Part shown: in pieces, positions 20,898 through 33,254 of the stretch
Layout of the letters: each line of letters opens with the position of its first letter
How positions within the stretch are numbered: the first letter of the stretch is position 1
DNA from: Vanessa cardui
Lineage: Eukaryota > Arthropoda > Insecta > Lepidoptera > Nymphalidae
Reading direction: 5' to 3'
NCBI RefSeq assembly: GCF_905220365.1
Contig: NC_061153.1
Location: 578,001-642,000, forward strand
Length of the DNA: 64,000 nt
The notes under the pieces: generated by a model
What the model saw: only the letters and a program-made list of their open reading frames with translations
Told to the model about the DNA's origin: nothing
The model's database searches: none
Position numbers and translations under genes: made by a program

Positions 20898-21318
20898 CCT
20901 CAGTAATATTGTTCACTTTGTTATCTCATGCTTCCAAGTAACTTTTTCATTTGGCCGGGTTACAGCAACTAACTTTTTAAGTTTACAAAACTTTGCGGGG
21001 TAGGTACTACAACTTTTATGTAATTGTGCTTTAGTCGGTAAAGTAAATTTGTAATTATGTTTTTTTTTTTTTTTTTTTATGGCTTTTCTTTGTGCCAAGA
21101 GGGCACAGATTATTTCGCCAATGTCACGTGCGATGGAGAAGACACGATGGAGATTGAACGGTGCAGTCAAGATTGCAGGCTTAAATTAATTTTAAGGGCA
21201 CAATAGTAGTGAACTCTCTGTTAACCCATAACCTAAAACAATACAATAATATATACATAATTAGATAAACATATAAAATAATTATTAAAACATCAAATAA
21301 GAACGATCACAAAAATAT

Positions 21319-24300
21319 TTACAACTTAATTTTATTACGCTCAATATATTTACATAAAAATTTACAAAGTGGACTAAACACACACATTAACAAACATTCA
21401 ACATTAATAGGGCGAGGAACTTTGGGAGGGAGCACGTCGTATACAGGATGGAGGAGTTTGGGGCAAGAAAACAGTATATGGGATAAGGAACCTTCGTCAA
21501 GGCCACATTCACACAAAGAGTGATCTCTTACTCTAATTTTACAAAGATGAACGGGCGTACATGCATGTCCAAGGCGTAAACGGCAGATAGTTGTGGTGAC
21601 CCAACGATTAGCTTGCCTGTGATGAGAAAACCAAGGACGCCTTGGAATACCTGGTTGTAGAGTTGCGTAAAATCTACCTTTAGATTTTGATGATACTTCC
21701 CAATCAGAGTTCCAGGATTTAAGAAGATGAGTTTTCGCTAGAGCATACAAGTCTTGAGTTGAATTTTTAAAGTGATCAAGTGAGCCAGTTGTTATAGCAG
21801 ATTTAGCAAACGAATCTGCAGTGTCGTTGTCGGGAATACCAGAATGGCTTGGTATCCAGACAAGCGATAAATCTAGCCCTTTTTGATGACAAGAAAACAA
21901 TGCTTCCCTGATCTTAAGGATGATGAAAAACTTTCGTTTACTACGAAACGGGTTTTCCTTAATAGCCAACAGACAACTCAAAGAGTCTGTCAAAATTAAC
22001 GTGTGTTTGAGGTCATGGGAGTGGGCAAGAAGGATGGCTTCTAAAATTGCAATTGCTTCACCAGAAAAGATGGATGTTTCAGGAGGGGATTTAAATTGAA
22101 GAACAATTTTGAATTTGGGTATCCAACAGGCTGAGCCGACACAGCTGTCAGGGGATAGTTTAGAGGCATCAGTAAATATAAGTAAATGCTTTGACCAATT
22201 TTGATGAAGAAATCTTTGAAATTTAGAGTTTGAATCAGGGGCCCCTTTAACAAGACCAAGATCTGTAATAATAGATGGATTATAGACTAGAGATCTGAAT
22301 GGAGTAGAAAAAAGAGGATTTGACTGGAACCTTAAGATAGGGTGTGGGAGTGTTGTAAATTTTAAGAAACTATCTAATAATAAGGAAGGACTTCTAGAGC
22401 GAACGCAGAGTTGGGACAGTTCGCTTAGACGGGACCAAAGAGGATGAGAGGATAACTGTAAAGATTTTACTACAAAACGGTCGCATAAAAATTGTCTTCT
22501 CAGTTGAAGCGGAGGATCAACACATTCAACTTGCAGAGCGTTAGAGGGAGTAGTTTTCATAGCTCCTATGACTATTCTGAGGCATTTGTATTGAATTTTG
22601 TTGAGTTTTTCAGACACGGATTTACTTAGGGGTTCTAAGACAAACAGTCCGTAGTCTAAATGACTACGAACTATTGCATTGTACAGTAGTTTGAGAGAAT
22701 AGGGGTGAGCTCCCCACCAGACTCCTGAGACTGCTCTAAGGACGTTAATAGCCTTTTCACATTTTTTAATAATATGCTCAGAGTGAAAAATTCCATTCAG
22801 TTTGTTATCGAGAATAATGCCTAGAAATTTCGTCTTGTTGACAAAGTTGATACGTTGATCCCCACAAAACAAGTCGAAGACCGGAATTTGTCTTTTTCTA
22901 GTGAAAACAACTGCCTGAGTCTTTTCAATAGACAAAGACAAGCCATGGTCAGAGAGCCATAGGTCAAGATAATGTAAAGCAGAGTTTAGATGCAAAGTTA
23001 AATTTTGAACAGATGAAGATTTAAAATACAAAACAATGTCATCAGCATATTGAAGTATGTTACAAAAGTTATTCACTGACAATTCGAGATCATGGGTATA
23101 AATGCTATAAAGCAGAGGGCTTAGAACTGATCCTTGCGGGAGACCTTTCCAGACAAACCTGGGGGGAAGAATACGATTTTGATGTTTAATGGAAATTGAT
23201 CTGCAAAATAGCAGACTGCATATGAAATGAGTTATCCTCGGAGGGATACTCAGCTGTTGCAGCTTCTGCCTGAGTACCGGAAGAAGAACATTATCATATG
23301 CCGAAGATATATCTAGAAAAACACCCACGAGGTACTCTCCGCTAGAGAAGGCTATTCGAATGTCTGTCGTGAGAATGCTGAGACTATCAAGAGTACTCAA
23401 ACCCTTTCGAAAGCCGAATTGAGAGGGCGAGAGAATATTCCTGCTTTCCATTATCCATTCCAAACGATTTTTTATAAGATGTTCTGTAACTTTCACTAAT
23501 GTAGACGATAAAGCAATGGGTCTATAAGAATTGGGGTCCAAAGGGCTTTTTCCTGGTTTGAGTATGGGGATAATAATTTGGGACTTCCAAGATTCCGGGA
23601 CGATTCCTGCTGAGAAAAAAGCATTAATTATATTCAGATAGACGCATTTAGCTTTATCGCTGAGGTTTGTTATAAAAGAGTAGGGCACGCCATCTTCCCC
23701 TGGTGACGAGTCCTTCAGTCCGTTCAGAGCTGTGTGTAGCTCTGAGATAGTAAACGGACTATCCATATCATCTGAGGTAGATGATTGAGTAAAATTTATA
23801 AAACTATCCTGGCATGGAACAAAGGGGGGTGCAAGTTTGGTAGTAAAATCATTAAGCCATACGGACGGATTATAGGCGTTTGGGTTATCAGAATCAAGGG
23901 AGCGACGAAATCTCTTAAGATTTCTCCAAACTGTTTGAGGGGGAGACCGAGGACTAAGGGATTCACAGAAATTGGTCCAACCCTGTTTTTTCTTTCTGGA
24001 AAATAGTTTTTTAATTTTGGCATCTATATGCTGATATTTGATAAAATTTTGTGGAGTCATAGATACATTATATGACTCTTCGGCTTCAGATCTCTGTTGG
24101 ACTAAGGAATTACACTCTTCATCCCACCAAGGCGGAGAGATGCAAAATTTTTTATTAAGATTTTTTTGTGGGAAATGGGAATCAGCGGAGGATTTAATAA
24201 TATTAAGAAAAAGCTCGTAGTAAGCAAGAGCATTTTCACCATTCACAAAATCAGGGAGAGAGCTTAACATGACATCAATAGAGTTAGAGTATCCTAACCA

Positions 24301-25011
24301 GTTAGCATTATTAAGCCTATATTTTAGAAGTGGGGATAATTTGGATGGAGCAATGGATCTGTTGTTTTATGAAAGAAGGATAGGGAAATGGTCACTACCA
24401 AACGTAGATGGGAGGATATTCCAAGATATTTGAGAGGAAAGGGATGGGGAGGCTATGGATAAATCAATAGCAGAATTAGGATTCTGATTAGGATAAACCC
24501 TACGAGTCGGCGAACCATCATTGAGAATGCAAAAATTTACATCATCAACGATGTCCACCAACAAGGGGGCAAATCCATCACAGAAATAGGAACCCCATAA
24601 TGTATGGTGGCCATTAAAATCCCCCATAACAAGAACAGGGCTTGGGAGAGAAGAAAAAATTGAGTGTAATTCAGGAGCAAGTGAAGGACTAGGATGAGGA
24701 ATGTAAATAGACAAAAAGGAGATGTTGAAGGCTTTGATAGCTACAGCATTGATGAGCTGGCTAAAAGGAGGTAAGGGAATTTGGGAGAAGGGAATGGAGT
24801 GCCTGATCAAGATGGCACAACCAGCATACCCATCATTTCTGTCATCCCTCAAACAGGAGAAACCCGGTACCCGAAAACGAGAGCCAGGAATCAACCATGT
24901 CTCAGAGATGGCAATAATGACAGGTTTATATGAATTGATAAGTGAGAGGAGTTCAGGTTTCTTAGGACGGATGCTTTGACAATTCCATTGAAGGAATCTG
25001 ATTGGGGCCAT
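21319..25011 (-). pseudogene. LINE-B1 ORF2: endonuclease, reverse transcriptase, RNase H
   Basis: One frame from MAPIRFLQWNCQSIR (25011) to the stop at 21319, broken only by a TAA at 24367-24369. Endonuclease: ISETWLIPGSRFRVPGF, VMGDFNGHHTLWGS, FGSDHFPILLS. RT: PNSYRPIALSSTLVKV, GVFLDISSAYDN, GLPQGSVLSPLLYS, QYADDIVLYF. RNase H: IFTDASKLSPDSCVGSA, EAIAILEAI, LTDSLSCLLA, WIPSHSGIPDNDTAD. The C-terminal Cys/His motif is CECGLDEGSLSHILFSCP. The domain order fits the I superfamily. Except for the one stop it looks complete. Confidence 0.92.
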
Positions 25012-26382
25012 TTTGAAGGATGGTAAATAATTGGGATAAATCATTGGCAACGTTGGACGGTAATGGGACATCATTGCATGTACTGAGGATATTTAGGAGA
25101 ATTTTGGTGAGTAGTTCCAATAAATTTGGAATTGTTATTAGGTGGGGAGGGATGAGGAACATTTAGAGCGCAACCATTAGGAGAGGAGGAGGGGCAGTTG
25201 CCAACTATGGCCTGATGGGCATGTTTATCATACCCCTTTCCTTGCGGAAGTCTAGGGGAGGGAGCGCGGACAATGGTTTGTCTATAAGATATAGTAGGAT
25301 TGGAGGTGGACTTTGAAGGACCAGGGAAGGGTGGGACGTATGACGTTAGGAGCAGAGAACAACTCTTTTGCTACCTCAGCATAGGATTTACGGACATTGG
25401 GGAAGTGAGAGGCAGCTTCCATGTATGAAACATTATCTTGCGACATTACAATTTTAATTGATTGCTGACGAGAATACTCAGGGCAATCCTTGTCTGTGGC
25501 AAAGTGTTTGCCAGAGCAATGTAAGCATGTAGCCTTGTCTTTAGTAACCTCACACGAATCACCTGTATGAGATTGAGAACATTTAAAGCACCTGGGAGTA
25601 GATCTACACTGAGTCCGAACATGGCCATAACGACAGCAGTTTAGGCATATTATTGTGGGGAGATTGTATGTTTCAACGGGAAGGGATGTATGGAATGAGT
25701 ATATTTTGCCAGGGAGGATTTGACCTTTAAAAGTTATGACTACCGATTGAGTTGGGATCCAAGACACAACTCCCTCGTTAATAGTCTTCCGGTTAAGACG
25801 CCTCAATTTTATTACTTCCCCACATCCATGAGGAAGCTCAATTGACTCCATAAGATCCTCCATAGACCAGTCCACTGGGATGCCTTTTATTAGTCCCATT
25901 CTGGTAATGTTATAAGTAGGAAGGCTAGCCGTATACTTACACAATGCTAAGACTGGGTTCTTTAAAAAACTATTTGCAGCTTGTGCTGAAGCAAACTGAA
26001 TTTCTATTTTGTTCCTTCCAACATTTTTGACACCATCATTCATAATAGAACCAATCTTGTGCTTATGAAGAAATTGTCCGAATTTAATGGCTCTAATTGA
26101 ATTGCCTGCAGCTGGATCAGCTACTTCCCGAGAGACGTGGACAATGAAGGGACCTTTGTCGTCATCCGTGTAACTTTTTGGGCCATCAATATACGAAGGA
26201 TTAACGTAAACATTCTGGATAGAGGGACTAGCGGTAGATGGGTGGATTACTGTTTTCTTTGAAGAGTCAGGTGAGCAAGAAGACTTATCGCCGGAGCGTT
26301 TGCGAGAAGAGGATGTTGAAGGATCAGATTGTAATTCCGAACCCCCGGGATCAGGCGGTTCGGGAGGCGGATCGACATCCAT
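24962..26382 (-). pseudogene. LINE-B1 ORF1: Gag-like zinc-knuckle protein
   Basis: From MDVDPPPEPPDPGG at 26382, with a Ser-rich N-terminus, an RRM-like pair of regions (FIVHVSREVADPAAG; ITRMGLIKGIPVDWSMEDL) and three Cys-rich knuckles (CLNCCRYGHVRTQC, CFKCSQSHTGDSC, CLHCSGKHFATDKDC). Compared with LINE-B2 the frame shifts near 25310, so the first frame ends at 25282. The true C-terminus (ILSTCNDVPLPSNVANDL...GPNQIPS) is in another frame down to 24962, overlapping the ORF2 start. Confidence 0.88.
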
Positions 26383-26614
26383 TATACACTAACTACTGTA
26401 ACTTAACTAATATACTATATCTATAATCAAAAGAAAAATAACACTTACCGAAACCGAATTATGTTAGTAAAACCCAGAAACCATAAAATGAAACTATTTG
26501 CACTGAAAATTCACAAAATAGATACAAAGAATTGATATAAAAACACAGATATCTCACTAACACGTGTGTCAACCAAAGCTAACGCAAGCGAAGAAAACAA
26601 TCGTAATTATGTTT

Positions 26615-26995
26615 AATAATACTTGTTTGATAAATAGCACTAGTCATTGTCATTGCATATGACATTGACATAGAACACTGTGATGTGACTTTTGACACTT
26701 GACAGTGGCAGTGCATTTATAAAGTTTGTCACATAGTTCGCTATATGTTTGGTTGTGATTTTTAGTTTTAATTTGTTTTTTCTTGTTCTTATTTAGATAT
26801 TTTTTTTTTTTTGTGCAACTATTTGTTATTGTAATTTTGAGTGGTGTGCTAAATGCTAAGTAGATTTTTTTTTTTTTTAATATTTTTTAAGCATTTTAAT
26901 TATTAGTTTAGTTTTTCTTTTTTAATATCATTAATATATATAATTTAATATATATATATATATATATATATATTTATGTTATATATATTTTAACT
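26615..26995 (+). other. LINE-A3 region between ORF1 and ORF2
   Basis: AT-rich; contains T-runs and a (TA)n tract at about 26936-26985 just before the ORF2 start codon. No gene. Confidence 0.6.
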
Positions 26996-29900
26996 ATGGA
27001 TTTTGCCGATTAACTGGATATTACTTACTCTTCTTCTAGTGACGAATTTTTTAGTGCTGAAAGCGATGGTACGCCCGACCTTCTGTTAAATGATCAGTTA
27101 CAAACTATATTTTCTCCTTTTCATAATAATCTCAATATTGTTCATATAAACGCTCAGAGTATCCCTGCACATTTTTCAGATCTTTCAGAGTGCTTCAGTA
27201 ATAGTCAAGTAGATGCCATCCTAATTTCTGAAACTTTCTTAAAGCCTTCGCTTCCTTCTATTCAATTTACCCTACCTGGATACAAGTTGATTAGAAATGA
27301 CAGAACTAGAAAAGGTGGTGGTGGTGTAGCAATTTATTTGCGTTGCGACATTCCCTACAAAATTATATTATCCTCACCCACCCAATACTCCGAATCAGCA
27401 GAATTCCTTTTTCTTGAAATTGTCCTAGCCCACTCCAAAACACTTCTAGGTGTTCTTTATAGTCCATCTATCCATATTAATTACTTCTCCACTTTAGATA
27501 ATATCCTTAATAACCTTTGTCCTTTATAGGATCACCTTCTGCTGATGGGAGATTTTAACACCTGTTTGCTGAAAAACGACAGCCGTTCTCGTAAGCTCCT
27601 TTCAGTTCTGTCTTCCTTAAACTTGTACTCTCTTCCCTTGTCTGCAACACATCATTTCCCTAACACAACACCTTCTCTACTTGATCTTATCATTGTTTCC
27701 CTTCCTGACCATGTGGCTACGCATGGTCAACTCCCATCCTGCTTTTCCTATCATGACCTTATATTTATTTCCTATAAAGTCCATCCTTCCAAAACCAAGG
27801 CTCCTTACGCTATTCGTCGTTGCTTTAACCAGATTGACATTAGTAAGCTTAAAAGTGATGCAGTCAGTATTGAATGGGCGCAGGTCTTTAATGAAAATAC
27901 GATGGATTTAAAAGTTGAAGTTTTTAATTCGAAATTAAACGATCTGTACAACGTTCATGCTCCCGTTAAACGTATTCGAATAAAACGTCGTCCTGCGCCC
28001 TGGATTACTGACAGTATTAGGGAAATGATGGCTAAGCGCGACAAAGCTAAAGCTCGCCTTAAGAAATGTCCAACGGTTGATAACTTAGACCAGTACAGAT
28101 TGTTGCGCAACCGATGCAATAAATTATGTCGCGAAGCTAAGCGAAGGTACATCCACAACACTATCGACAATTCCGACAGCAAGCAGGTCTGGAGTTTCCT
28201 AAAATCTTTCGGCATTGGTAAAGTTCCTTTTTCTGGTGATAATTCAGTGGATCTGAATGCATTAAACTCACACTTCTCCACATCCCCTGTAACTTTGGAT
28301 GATTTCACAAAAACAAAAACCATTTCGGATTTATCCAAATCTATATTACCGCTATGTTCTTCATTCTCTCTACAGCCAGTTACCGAAGATGATGTGAGGA
28401 GGCACATAATGTCCATTAAATCAGCAGCAATTGGTTGTGACCTGATTTGTTCCAGAATGATCCTTCTCATTCTTCCTGAGCTCCTTCCAGTACTGACACA
28501 TATATTTAATTTTTCCATTAACTCATCTACCTTTCCGTCAGTATGGAAAAATGCTCGTATTATTCCTTTACCTAAAATCTCCCACCCTACTTCCCCATTA
28601 CATTATCGCCCTATTTCAATCCTTCCTTTCCTATCTAAAGTTCTGGAACATATCGTTCATGAGCAGTTAGCACAACATCTAGTCTCTAATCGTCTTCTGA
28701 ATCCTTGGCAGTCTGGGTTTCGGCCTGGACACAGCACTGTAACAGCTCTTTTAAAAGTAACAGAAGACATTAGACACGCTATGGACAATCGCCAGCTTAC
28801 TGTGGTCGTATTACTTGACTTCAGTAATGCATTTAATTCGGTAGACTTCGACGTTCTGTTAAGCGTGCTCAGGTCATTAAATGTTTCTTCCTCTTCGTGT
28901 AGCTGGTTCGAGTCTTATCTTCGAGGACGCTCGCAGTGCATTCAATTGGGTGAGCTTCACTCAAATTGGTGCAATCTGAAATCGGGTGTTCCTCAAGGCG
29001 GTGTCCTATCTCCTCTATTATTTTCTATCTTCATAAACACTATATCTGCGGTAATTTCTTCTAAATTTCATCTTTACGCTGACGATCTACAATTGTATCA
29101 CCACTTTAGTGTTGTGGATGCTACAACAGCTATTGCCGGGGTTAATGAAGATCTTAGACGTATACACAGCTGGGCTGAGCGGTTCGGACTCGTGCTAAAT
29201 CCCACGAAATCATAGGCTTTGGTTATTGGTAGTCGTAATATGCTCAAAACTTTAAACCATATTTCTCCTTTAGTGTATAACGGCATACCGATCAATTATA
29301 CCGATTCCGCTAAAAATCTAGGTCTTCATTTTAGTAATGACCTGTCCTGGTCTAAGCATGTCAACGAGGTAAGTAAAAAGCTTCACTTTTCTATTCACTC
29401 CCTAAAAAACCTGCAGTACTTCCTTCCCATCAAAACTAAAATTCTTCTTGTCCAGTCTCTTCTGCTACCTATCCTAGACTATGCTGATTCTTGCTTCCTT
29501 GACACTACTGAAGAACTACTTAATAAGCTTGAGAGGCTACAAAACCTTTGTATTCGCTACATCTTCTGACGACAACTTCTGACGACCTCCGTGGTCGAGT
29601 AGTGTGTACACCGGTTTTCATGGGTACGCTACTCCGAGGTCCCGGGTTCGATTCCCGGCCGAGTCGATGAAGAAAATTCATTAGTTTTCTATGTTGTCTT
29701 GGGTCTGGGTGTTTGTGGTACCGTCGTTACTTCTGATTTTCCATAACACAAGTGCTTTAGCTGCTTACATTGGGATCAGAGTAATGTATGTGATGTTGTC
29801 CAATATTTATTTATTATTTATTATCTTCGGTCTCCGCAAATTTGACCATGTCTCAAAATATCGAGCTGAACTCAAGTGGCTTCTTATAAGACTTCGCAGG

Positions 29901-30170
29901 GATACTCACGTTTTATGTCTTCTTTACAACATATTTTTTAATCCACTGTACCCCAGTTACCTTCGTGAGCGTTTTGTTTTCTTGCATCCCCCTGGTTCCC
30001 CATGTCGTCCCAATGGCTTCTACTCCGTATCCCATCCCATACTTCCAATTTTTACTCTAACGCTTTCACTGTTAATGCAGCGAGATTGTGGAATTCGCTG
30101 CCGTTTACAATTCACACTAGTAAGTCCACTTACATTTTCAAAAAGAAATTGAAAGAGTATTTCTTATCCC
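26996..30170 (+). pseudogene. LINE-A3 ORF2: endonuclease and reverse transcriptase
   Basis: One frame from 26996 to the SINE at 29567, with three in-frame stops: TAA at 27011, TAG at 27527 and TAG at 29213. Endonuclease: IVHINAQSIPAHFSDL, SETFLKPSLPS, LMGDFNTCLLKND. RT: YRPISILPFLSKVLEHI, VLLDFSNAFNSVDF, GVPQGGVLSPLLFS, LYADDLQLYH. After the SINE the C-terminal domain continues (FGLRKFDHVSKYRAELKWLL), then shifts frame near 30020. The third stop replaces Gln in KSQALVIGS. Confidence 0.9.
29567..29822 (+). mobile_element. tRNA-derived SINE (lepidopteran type)
   Basis: The head contains pol III promoter-like boxes: A box around 29591 (gtggtcgagtagtgtg) and B box at 29644-29655 (gggttcgattcc). 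A unique body and a (tatt)n tail follow. The repeat atcttc flanks it (29561-29566 and 29823-29828), a short target duplication in LINE-A3 ORF2. A partial duplication 'acttctgacgac' lies at the 5' junction. I recognise the body as a SINE widespread in moths. Confidence 0.88.
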
Positions 30171-30380
30171 AATAATATATATTAAAATGTAACTTTTCTC
30201 CTGTTGTATGATTTTGCTTGTCTACCTTTTAACTTTCCTGTCTATGTTTCTTCTTTCTTGGGTATACTGGAAGAAATCTCTTAGTAATCTCTCTTTATAA
30301 TTATTTTTTCTGTGTACACATTTTCACCTTCTATGTATCTGACAAGTTTAATAAATGGTTAAATAAATAAAAAAATAAAA

Positions 30381-31746
30381 CAATGTTTTTGAAAGGTAGC
30401 CTAGATTGTTTACCTTCACAGCAAACTGAGCATGTTAACTTGGTTATGTCAAGTTTTTCATCTAGGTCCATACCTTACACAGCCACCGACATTCTGTTCA
30501 AATAATTGCTGTTTATGTGCCCCAATCTACGATGCCATACTTCGCCAGACACTGTAGAAGCTGCCAACACACATGCGGGCACTCTCAACTTGTATACTCC
30601 ATTGACTACGTCAGCCACAGCCAAACCAATTCATGTTTCTTATTGTAGATATGTACTACAGCTACTTTCAGTGAAGTTAATTTTATTGCCATTTCTTATC
30701 AGCTGCCTAACGGACAACAAGTTCGTAGTCAAATCTGGAACGCAAAGTATTCCCTTGATTGGCACTTCAAATTCACAATCTTAAGTTTTAGTAACAATAT
30801 TTACATCCCCAGTGCACAGAACCTGTAGCTTGTTACTATTCGCAACAACTATATCTTCCACTTTATCATAGCACGGGTTATTAACCCAATTTTCATTGGC
30901 AGTCAAATGTGCACTCGCGCCCGAGTCAATGTACCATTCCTGTTTATTAAAACTTCTATTTAAAAATACGGCACTGAATGCATTTGTACGTTTTCTTGTA
31001 GTTTCTTTCTCATTAAACTGCATGTTTGGACACTGATTACGATAGTGACCCGGCTGTTTACACTTATAGCATTTGACAGCAGCCTTTGATTTGACAGGTA
31101 AGCCGCCATCTTTGGCACTGACAATAGATTTTTTATTCTTATGTTGCCACTTCTGCGAACTTGCGAATGCAGCGCCACCTTCATTGCCGCCATCTACTGT
31201 TCCCGCCATGTCTAGCAATTTTGCTTTAATGGCGTCCGTTGTGATACTGAGCCCCGAATGTTCAATGGCCATTATCATCGACATGTATTTTTCAGACAAA
31301 CCGGCCAACAATAAACATCCTATCCACTCATCACTAATTTGAAAACCAGTTCCACTCAATTTTTGTCCAGTTTCGATCATTTGTGTTACATACGATGCCA
31401 TGCTATCACTGTTTTCTAGACGATTCGAAGTTAAAGTACGAAGTAAACTTATTTTTCTTGTAAATCCGGAGTCGTCAAATAAACTTTTCAATTTATCCCA
31501 CAGTATTTTGGACGTCGGTACATCTTTTATGTGGACGTATAACGTTGAATCAATAGTCATTATGAGCTTAGCTTTCGTTTTTTCGTCATCACCGGGATCA
31601 ATCATCTTTCCTACAACTGGCTTGATATAGTGTAGCATTCCTTCAAGCACTAGGAAGTTCTCCGCGACGAAAGTCCACTCACAGTAATTTTCCCTGCCCT
31701 TCAATTTTGGCACGTTAACGAGGTAGTTCGCAGCCATTTCGAACAC
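30381..31746 (-). pseudogene. copia Gag, protease and GAG-pre-integrase
   Basis: The first frame (31746-30781) has a Gag domain (YCEWTFVAENFLVLEGMLHY, ILWDKLKSLF), a CCHC knuckle (CYKCKQPGHYRNQC) and a protease (EWYIDSGASAHLTANENW). A TAA at 30781-30783 interrupts it. The same frame continues with VPIKGILCVPDLTTNLLSV, a further stop, and VWHRRLGHINSNYLNRM, the GAG-pre-integrase motif with a zinc-binding CSVCCEGK. LINE-A3 cuts it after RLPFKN. The two parts together with 18817-19941 make a normal copia order. Confidence 0.88.
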
Positions 31747-31822
31747 AAAGACTAATCTCGAACACCTATTTCAACACTACTACTTAATTATTGAGCAATA
31801 AACTACTATTTGACTAATATTT

Positions 31823-31839
31823 GGGCTGGGTCCATAACC
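31823..31839 (-). promoter_or_regulatory. copia primer-binding site
   Basis: On the minus strand ggttatggacccagccc directly follows the 5' LTR. It closely matches the primer site of Drosophila copia (ggttatgggcccag), which pairs with an internal part of initiator tRNA-Met. This fixes the 3' boundary of the LTR at 31840. Confidence 0.8.
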
Positions 31840-31967
31840 TAAAATGAAAAACCACGCTGACTTGAAACAACATCGAGTTGAACTGAACTTTATTGAGAGA
31901 AGTATCAGCAGAGTTGTACAATGTATGCCACTAGATGGCGCTACGAGTATTTTGATACAGCATAATA
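31840..31967 (-). repeat. copia 5' LTR
   Basis: 128-bp partner of 6538-6665. Flanked on the outer side by ataat (31968-31972) and then the continuing Harbinger transposase frame. Confidence 0.86.
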
Positions 31968-32637
31968 ATAATTATAAAAGAAAATTTTCATTGATCTTAC
32001 AAGCAGTTTCTGATGCAGATTATAAATTTTCTGTAATTGAGATTGGTGGAAAAGGCAGACAAAGTGACGCAGAAACGTTTCATTTTTCAAAATTTAATGA
32101 ATTGCTTAGTAAAAATCGATTTAATATGCCACCGCCAAAAATATTACCTGGGTCAAATATTTTACTGCCACATGTCCTAGTTGGTGACGAGGCTCCTATC
32201 CACTGAAAACGTACCTTATGCGACCCTTTCCGTCGAGTAATTTAGATGACTCGGGAAGAATTTTTAATCGAAGATTGTCCAGAGCTCGAGTGACGATTGA
32301 GTGTGCTTATGGTATTATGACTAAAAAGTGGCGAGTTTGCCTCAAAGCAATTGAAATAGACACCAAACATGCAAAACTAATTATTAAGGTTGGATGTTTA
32401 CTACACAATATTGTAAGAGAAACAGACGGAAACAGTGATCCCGATTTTAGACAATATATGCATTCTAGATCTACACCTAATCAAGTTATGGCGTCTCGAC
32501 GGAACAATAGAGCTACGTTACATGCTATAGACGTCAGAAATCAATTTAGAGACTTCTTTGTTAACGTAGTGTATGTATACACGGTACATGATATATGTAC
32601 CGTGTATACATACATATGCACATACATATGCAAGTAA
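31968..32637 (+). pseudogene. Harbinger transposase exon 2, part after the copia insertion
   Basis: Continues the DDE_Tnp_4 domain: YKRKFSLILQAVSDADYKF, GGKGRQSDAETFHFSKF (second Asp region), PGSNILLPHVLVGDEA. After a frameshift near 32200 it continues with RPFPSSNLDDSGRIFNRRLS and RARVTIECAYGIMTKKWRV (Glu region), then VGCLLHNIVRE. It completes the fragment ending at 6537. Confidence 0.85.
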
Positions 32638-32921
32638 AAAAGGACTATTTTAATATTACAAATAGACACTCCAATTTTATTATATGTATAGATGTAACTG
32701 TACTTGTGGTCAGTTCCTAGCTGGCGCAAAAAAAAGATGGCAGACAGTCTATCCGAGCGGCGTACGTACCGAATACCTATACCTACATAAATATTTCGGT
32801 ACACATTCAGAAACGCATATTTTATAATCTGAACGTAATTTTTGAAATATATAACATAATCTATCAAAATTATACCTACCTGAGATGTGTAGTTTAATGA
32901 CGAATTAACGTTACATCATTG
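32638..32921. other. Harbinger sequence downstream of the transposase, no gene seen
   Basis: AT-rich. In the reconstructed element it lies in the intron of the MADF/BESS gene on the minus strand. A small palindrome of 'acacggtacatgatatatgt' type sits just before it (about 32580-32610). Confidence 0.4.
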
Positions 32922-33254
32922 AATGAATGAATAAAATATACTTTATTGAACACCAAGGAAAGTACATAAAATTTTAAAATAGAAAAAAAAAAACAATCTT
33001 ATAGAGTATACAATCGGCGGCCTTATCACTAGAAGAGCGCTCTCTTCCAGGCAACCGGTTGGCATAGGACATTATAACAAATAAATAAATTTTGGGTGGA
33101 GGTGTACTATAATACAAATATAATAAAGTAGGTAAAAATAATACATACATATATAATGAGAAAATACACACATAACTAGTAAGAAAGACATACACACAAT
33201 TTTAAAATAAATGAGGATTGGAGGAGGAGAAAGGTAAGGGATGAAAATACGATT

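Larger units (their letters stand above)
21063..26602 (-). mobile_element. LINE-B1, full-length I-like LINE with RNase H
   Basis: Bounded by the 12-bp target duplication gtaattatgttt (21051-21062 and 26603-26614). A poly(A) tail appears as a T-run from 21063; the 5' UTR lies at the right. ORF1 (zinc-knuckle Gag-like) and ORF2 (EN-RT-RNase H) are both on the minus strand. Length 5.5 kb. The 5' end matches that of LINE-B2 (cgcttgcgtta...ggttgacacacgtgttagtg), so both are full length or nearly so. Confidence 0.93.
19975..30380 (+). mobile_element. LINE-A3, CR1/Jockey-group LINE in the copia, split by LINE-B1
   Basis: Plus-strand LINE with ORF1 at 20121-20897, ORF2 from 26996 to about 30170 and a tail (aaataaataaaaaaataaaa) ending at about 30380. 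It separates the copia GAG-pre-integrase block from the integrase core. LINE-B1 (21063-26602) is inserted between the ORFs and a SINE (29567-29822) in ORF2. Start and end are approximate because A- and T-rich flanks hide the target duplication. Confidence 0.82.
6538..31967 (-). mobile_element. Ty1/copia LTR retrotransposon inserted in the Harbinger transposase, itself full of insertions
   Basis: The two ends carry the same 128-bp LTR (6538-6665 and 31840-31967). Outside them is the 5-bp target duplication ataat (6533-6537 and 31968-31972). Element orientation is minus: 5' LTR at the right, primer-binding site at 31823-31839, Gag/protease 30781-31746, integrase 18817-19941, RT 18076-18816, RNase H about 17431-17808, 3' LTR at 6538-6665. 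The coding part is interrupted by LINE-A3 (about 19975-30380) and LINE-A1 (6746-17430). Without insertions it would be roughly 4.4 kb, normal for copia. Confidence 0.88.

Noticed and set aside
29575..29660. Possible tRNA gene
   Set aside because: A and B boxes are present, but this is the tRNA-like head of a SINE with body, tail and target duplication; it does not fold as a complete cloverleaf.
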